NCBI GenBank assembly: GCA_001600875.1
Contig: BCLD01000007.1
Span: forward strand, 1 to 64,000
DNA from: Solicoccozyma terricola
Taxonomy: Eukaryota > Basidiomycota > Tremellomycetes > Filobasidiales > Piskurozymaceae
Direction: 5' to 3'
Length of the DNA: 64,000 nt
Below the pieces are notes generated by a model. That model made no database searches, was not told where the DNA came from, and was given only the letters and a program-made list of their open reading frames with translations. Numbering within the stretch: the stretch's first letter is position 1; every line of letters begins with the position of its first letter. Of this stretch, positions 60,477 through 64,000 are shown in pieces. The translations under genes and the position numbers were made by a program.

Positions 60477-63351
60477 ATGGCTCCATCCGCATCCAAAATG
60501 AAGGTGAGCAGCAGGGCGAAAGGTGTGCGTTGAGACCATCCACTGACTTGTAACCGTGTACACCACACAGCGACTGGCTGAGAAGGTGAGACTGGAGCGC
60601 AGATGATATCCTCACATTGGCTGATCCAACTGACCACCGCAATCGATATTTGCTCAATCTAGGCCGCTAAAAATTCCTCGTCGAACACCCCATCTGGCTC
60701 GACCAATGGAGATTCCACCCCAATGACCTCGCTCTCCACCAACGCTTCGCAAGAGGACCTCAGGCTCTTGTCCGCACAAGCGGCAATGGCCAAATTGAAC
60801 ACCGCTACTGATCGGTACGTACAATGCGGACGATGTGGCCGGGGTGTGAATATGGTGTCTAATCACGATTATTTTGACAGATCCGCCAACGGCGTTCTGG
60901 TTTCCGACCCCAAGAGCCGAGACATCAAGATTGAGCAGTACTCCCTCTCATTCCACGGACGCCTGTTGATCGAAGGTGCCGAGATCAGTCTCAACTACGG
61001 CCAACGGTATGGTCTGCTAGGAGAAAACGGTTCCGGAAAGGTGCGCTAGCGTGCTCAGCGACAATGACTGGAACACGCTAACCTTGATTCTGAATCTGTC
61101 ACATCCTTCCAGTCCACCTTCCTTCAGTCCATTGCGGAGCGTGACGTGGATATCCCAGAACACATCGATGTTCGTACTCGTTTTGTTCGCGTAGATGTGT
61201 TTGCCGCTTACTTTTCCCCCTCCCACTCACCAGATTTACCTCGTTCGAGGTGCAGTTGACCCATCCGAGATCAACGCAGTCGATTACATTATCCGTTCTG
61301 CACAGGAAAAGGTGGCACGATTGGAGAAACTCGTCGAGGATCTCTCCGTGGCAGATGACGTCGATGAGATGGCATTGGAGGCAGTGTACGAGGAGCTCGA
61401 GGAGATGGACCCCAACACTTTCGAGGCCAAGGCAGGAAGTATTCTCTCCGGTCTCGGCTTTACTCAGACCATGATGAAGAAGCCGACCAAGGACATGTCT
61501 GGTGGTTGGAGAATGCGTGTAGCGTTGGCACGAGCGCTCTTTGTCAAGCCCCATCTCTTGTTGTTGGATGAGCCGACTTCGCATTTGGATTTGGGAGCCG
61601 TCGTCTGGCTCGAGGCTTACCTATCGACCTATAACCATATCTTGGTGAGTGACAGAGTGCGATTCCATGGCGACACGGACATTATTCTGACATGAAAACA
61701 TGTCATCTACCGCTGTAGATCTTCACTTCGTAAGCGTTTTAATCTGACTAGATGGGATCGACAATTGCTAACGATTACGCATATGCAGCCACTCGCAAGA
61801 TTTCATGGACACAGTCTGTACCAACATGATGGACTTGACTGTCCGCAAAAAGCTCATCTACTACGGAGGAAACTACACCACTTACGTACGAACGAAGAGC
61901 GAGAACGAGGTCAACCAGATGAAGGCGTACGCCAAGCAGCAGGAAGAGATTGCCCACATCAAGAGTGAGTCGGGAGCGCGAGTTCACTTTTTATAAATAG
62001 CAGGTTACTCATCTGGTTGTCGTCATGTCGCAGAGTTTATCTCCAGCGCCGGTACCTATGCCAACTTGGTCAGGCAGGCCAAGTCAAAACAAAAGGTGGG
62101 CACTGGTCGCGTGTCTTTTCTGGCCTCATCATCAATCTAACACGATTCATTGCTCGCAGATCATCGACAAGATGGAGGCTGCTGGTCTCATTGAAAAGGT
62201 TGACGCTCCCAAGGTCCTGCGCTTCAACTTCGAGGACGTTGCGAAACTACCACCTCCAGTCATTGCTTTCAGCGACGTGGCTTTCTCCTACTCTGGCAAG
62301 AAGAGTGACTACTTGTACCAAGGTCTCAACTTTGGTATTGACATGGACTCTCGGTGAGTGTGATCCTCGTTGCTATCAAGTGCCAGGCGGTTGACCATCA
62401 TATTATGCCACTTCCCCAGTATTGCCATTGTCGGTGATAACGGTACCGGAAAGTCTACCTTGCTGAACCTGATTACCGGCGATTTGCAACCCGTCGAAGG
62501 AACCGTTTCCAAGCACTCCGCCCTGAAACTCGCCAAGTACAGTCAGCACTCTGCCGATCAGCTTCCGTACGACAAGTCACCCATCGAGCACCTCGAGTCA
62601 TCTTTCAAGGCCAAATTCCCCGAGAAGGACATTCAATTCTGGCGTCAACAGATTGGTCGTTTCGGTGTCACCGGTGCTCACCAGACCGGGCCTATCAGTC
62701 AGCTCTCTGATGGTCTTCGAAACCGGTAAGTAGAGTGATGGTGATGCCTGCCGATCATTTTGTTGATCAACTGACCTTTTGCAACGTGTCATTCAGTGTT
62801 GTGTTCGCCATGTTGGCAATGGAACACCCCCATATCCTGCTGTTGGATGAGCCTACCAATCACTTGGATATGGTGAGTGAAGCTGGAACCTTTTTATCCC
62901 AGGCATTTTGCTAACGTGAAAATACCTACGCAGGAATCCATCGACTCGCTTGCTACTGCTATCAAGGAGTTCTCTGGTGGTGTCGTTATTGTATCCCATG
63001 ATTTCCGTGCGTTACTTTCCGGGCTTTGTTCGTTCTTCACGTGAATTCGTGGTCTGACAAGCGCAATTCTCTGTGTACTTTCAGGTCTCATTTCGCAAGT
63101 TGCTGAGGATCTGTGGGAGGTCAAGGACCAGAAGGTGGTCAACCTTACCAAGGAGGACATCACGATTGTTGATTACAAGAAGTCGTTGGCTAAGAGGAGT
63201 GAGTGGAAGAGAAGAGGGGGACCCTCCTACATCTCGGTCAAGCCCTGACACCCCCACCCACCCGTCGTCCCTTCCGTCCAACCCCGCAGGTCAAGCACAG
63301 ATCGAAAAGGCCAAGCTCATCTCCAAGTCGGCCACCAAAGGAAAGGTGTAA
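60477..63351 (+). CDS. ABC-F ATPase ARB1 (ribosome biogenesis)
   Basis: Fifteen exons sum to 631 residues, close to yeast Arb1. Two very short exons are included: 60571-60585 (15 nt, RLAEK) and 61729-61739 (11 nt, joining ILIFTSHSQDF). The first ATPase domain has [12 protein letters not shown] (Walker A), [16 protein letters not shown] (signature) and [12 protein letters not shown] (Walker B). The second has [29 protein letters not shown] and [13 protein letters not shown]. There are no membrane segments, as in all ABC-F proteins. The degenerate second signature (LSDGLRNR instead of LSGGQ) is characteristic of ARB1. Arb1 shuttles between nucleus and cytoplasm and is essential for 40S and 60S maturation in yeast. 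Confidence 0.95.
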
Positions 63352-63450
63352 ACCCAGAGTCTGGCTGGCTGCCTGCCTGTCCATAGATCCCATTGCTTGC
63401 GTGCCATGTACATACATACCTCCAATGCCATCCATCGTTGCTCCGGTGTC

Positions 63451-63483
<33 letters not shown>

Positions 63484-63965
63484 CCGGTCGCCCACCGTGA
63501 GAAATAATTTTGCGGTCGAAGCAGATTTTCCTCCTAGGCCAGACTGGAATGCTGAGGTCGGACGATGATGGCGAGCAAGACGTTATCGCTCATATCAACA
63601 CCGCATTTCAACCGCGCGAGGGTCTGGGTGTGCTCTCCAGCTATCGTCTCATACCAACATCACCCTTCGACAAAGTTTGTTTCAGAACCATCCGGAAGCC
63701 ACTTTCGATTTCCGCATCTCCCCATCTCCGCCTTGCACACACACACACACGCACACACTCTCCTTTCGAGTAGTCTACGGGGACAAGGCCGACTGACGAT
63801 ACTTGAACAACCAGTCCGACCGTTTCCTTCCAACGCTCGATCTCACGCGAGCGCCTTCCGCTGCCACCTCCAGCTCCAACTTCGGGACATGGTGTCGGTC
63901 TAAGCTCTCCCGCAACGTGATTGGTTCCGCCGTCCGTCAACCACATCGGCCAAGCTTCCATCGCT
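63352..63965. other. 3' region of ARB1 and possible upstream region of the next gene
   Basis: Contains a run of 30 C at 63452-63481, about 100 bp after the ARB1 stop, and a (CA)n tract near 63736-63757. No gene was supported. Confidence 0.5.
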
Positions 63966-64000
63966 ATGCCGTCGGCCACCACACCATCCACTCCGAACGG
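63966..64000 (+). CDS. Possible 5' end of a further gene
   Basis: An ATG followed by PSATTPSTPN runs off the window edge. Ser/Thr/Pro-rich starts like this are common in fungal proteins, but eleven codons are too few to be sure. Confidence 0.2.
   Translation, partial: MPSATTPSTPN

Overview
The window comes from a nuclear fungal chromosome, most probably a basidiomycetous yeast of the Tremellomycetes type. Genes are compact and interrupted by many short GT-AG introns (about 50-75 nt) with recognisable CTAAC/CTGAC branch sites, genes lie on both strands, and the protein families are typically fungal: Dal5-type anion transporters, a Kre6/Skn1 glucan-synthesis protein, Zn-cluster-type regulators with the fungal middle homology region, ARB1 and PUF6. 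Gene models below were spliced by eye from reading frames and splice signals; for most I checked that exon lengths add up to a whole number of codons. No RNA gene, CRISPR array or prokaryotic signal was seen.

Layout. 1-2.4 kb is a repeat island with two nested inverted-repeat pairs, a MITE-like element and a 30-bp tandem repeat. 3.1-5.7 kb encodes an M6 (immune-inhibitor-A type) metalloprotease with six C-terminal repeats and one frameshift. 6.1-20.4 kb holds transport and sugar/polyol genes: an MCT-family transporter, a DHA1-like MFS transporter, a fungal_trans regulator without a visible zinc cluster, and a divergent polyol dehydrogenase / sugar porter pair. 20.9-21.8 kb is a decayed FAD monooxygenase. 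22.0-27.6 kb has a six-hairpin glycosidase-like enzyme and a second sugar porter. 28.4-40.1 kb contains a DUF2231 membrane protein followed by a candidate catabolic cluster: two RidA-family proteins, a C2H2 + fungal_trans regulator (broken by an assembly gap), a 2OG-Fe(II) oxygenase, an HpcH/HpaI aldolase and a Dal5-type transporter. 40.3-53.2 kb is mainly housekeeping: an uncharacterised 259-aa protein, PUF6, F-actin capping protein alpha, Kre6/Skn1, a SAM methyltransferase and a small membrane protein. 53.5-56.2 kb is a GH13 alpha-glucosidase with 16 exons. 56.2-60.4 kb is gene-poor with a diverged duplication and a second copy of the left-end MITE. 60.5-63.4 kb is the ABC-F ATPase ARB1, and a further gene may start at the right edge.

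How the genes may work together. The clearest functional grouping is 30.5-40.1 kb. Transport, oxygenation, imine/enamine hydrolysis and aldol cleavage form a plausible catabolic route for an unknown, probably nitrogen-containing, organic anion. The two divergent promoters in this block share an exact 12-bp palindrome (GAGGAGCTCCTC), which suggests co-regulation. Other cross-gene signals are GATGACGTCATC in three promoters, CACGTGATT upstream of both ribosome-biogenesis genes, sense-strand poly-C tracts at intron 3' ends, and several microexons of 9-17 nt.
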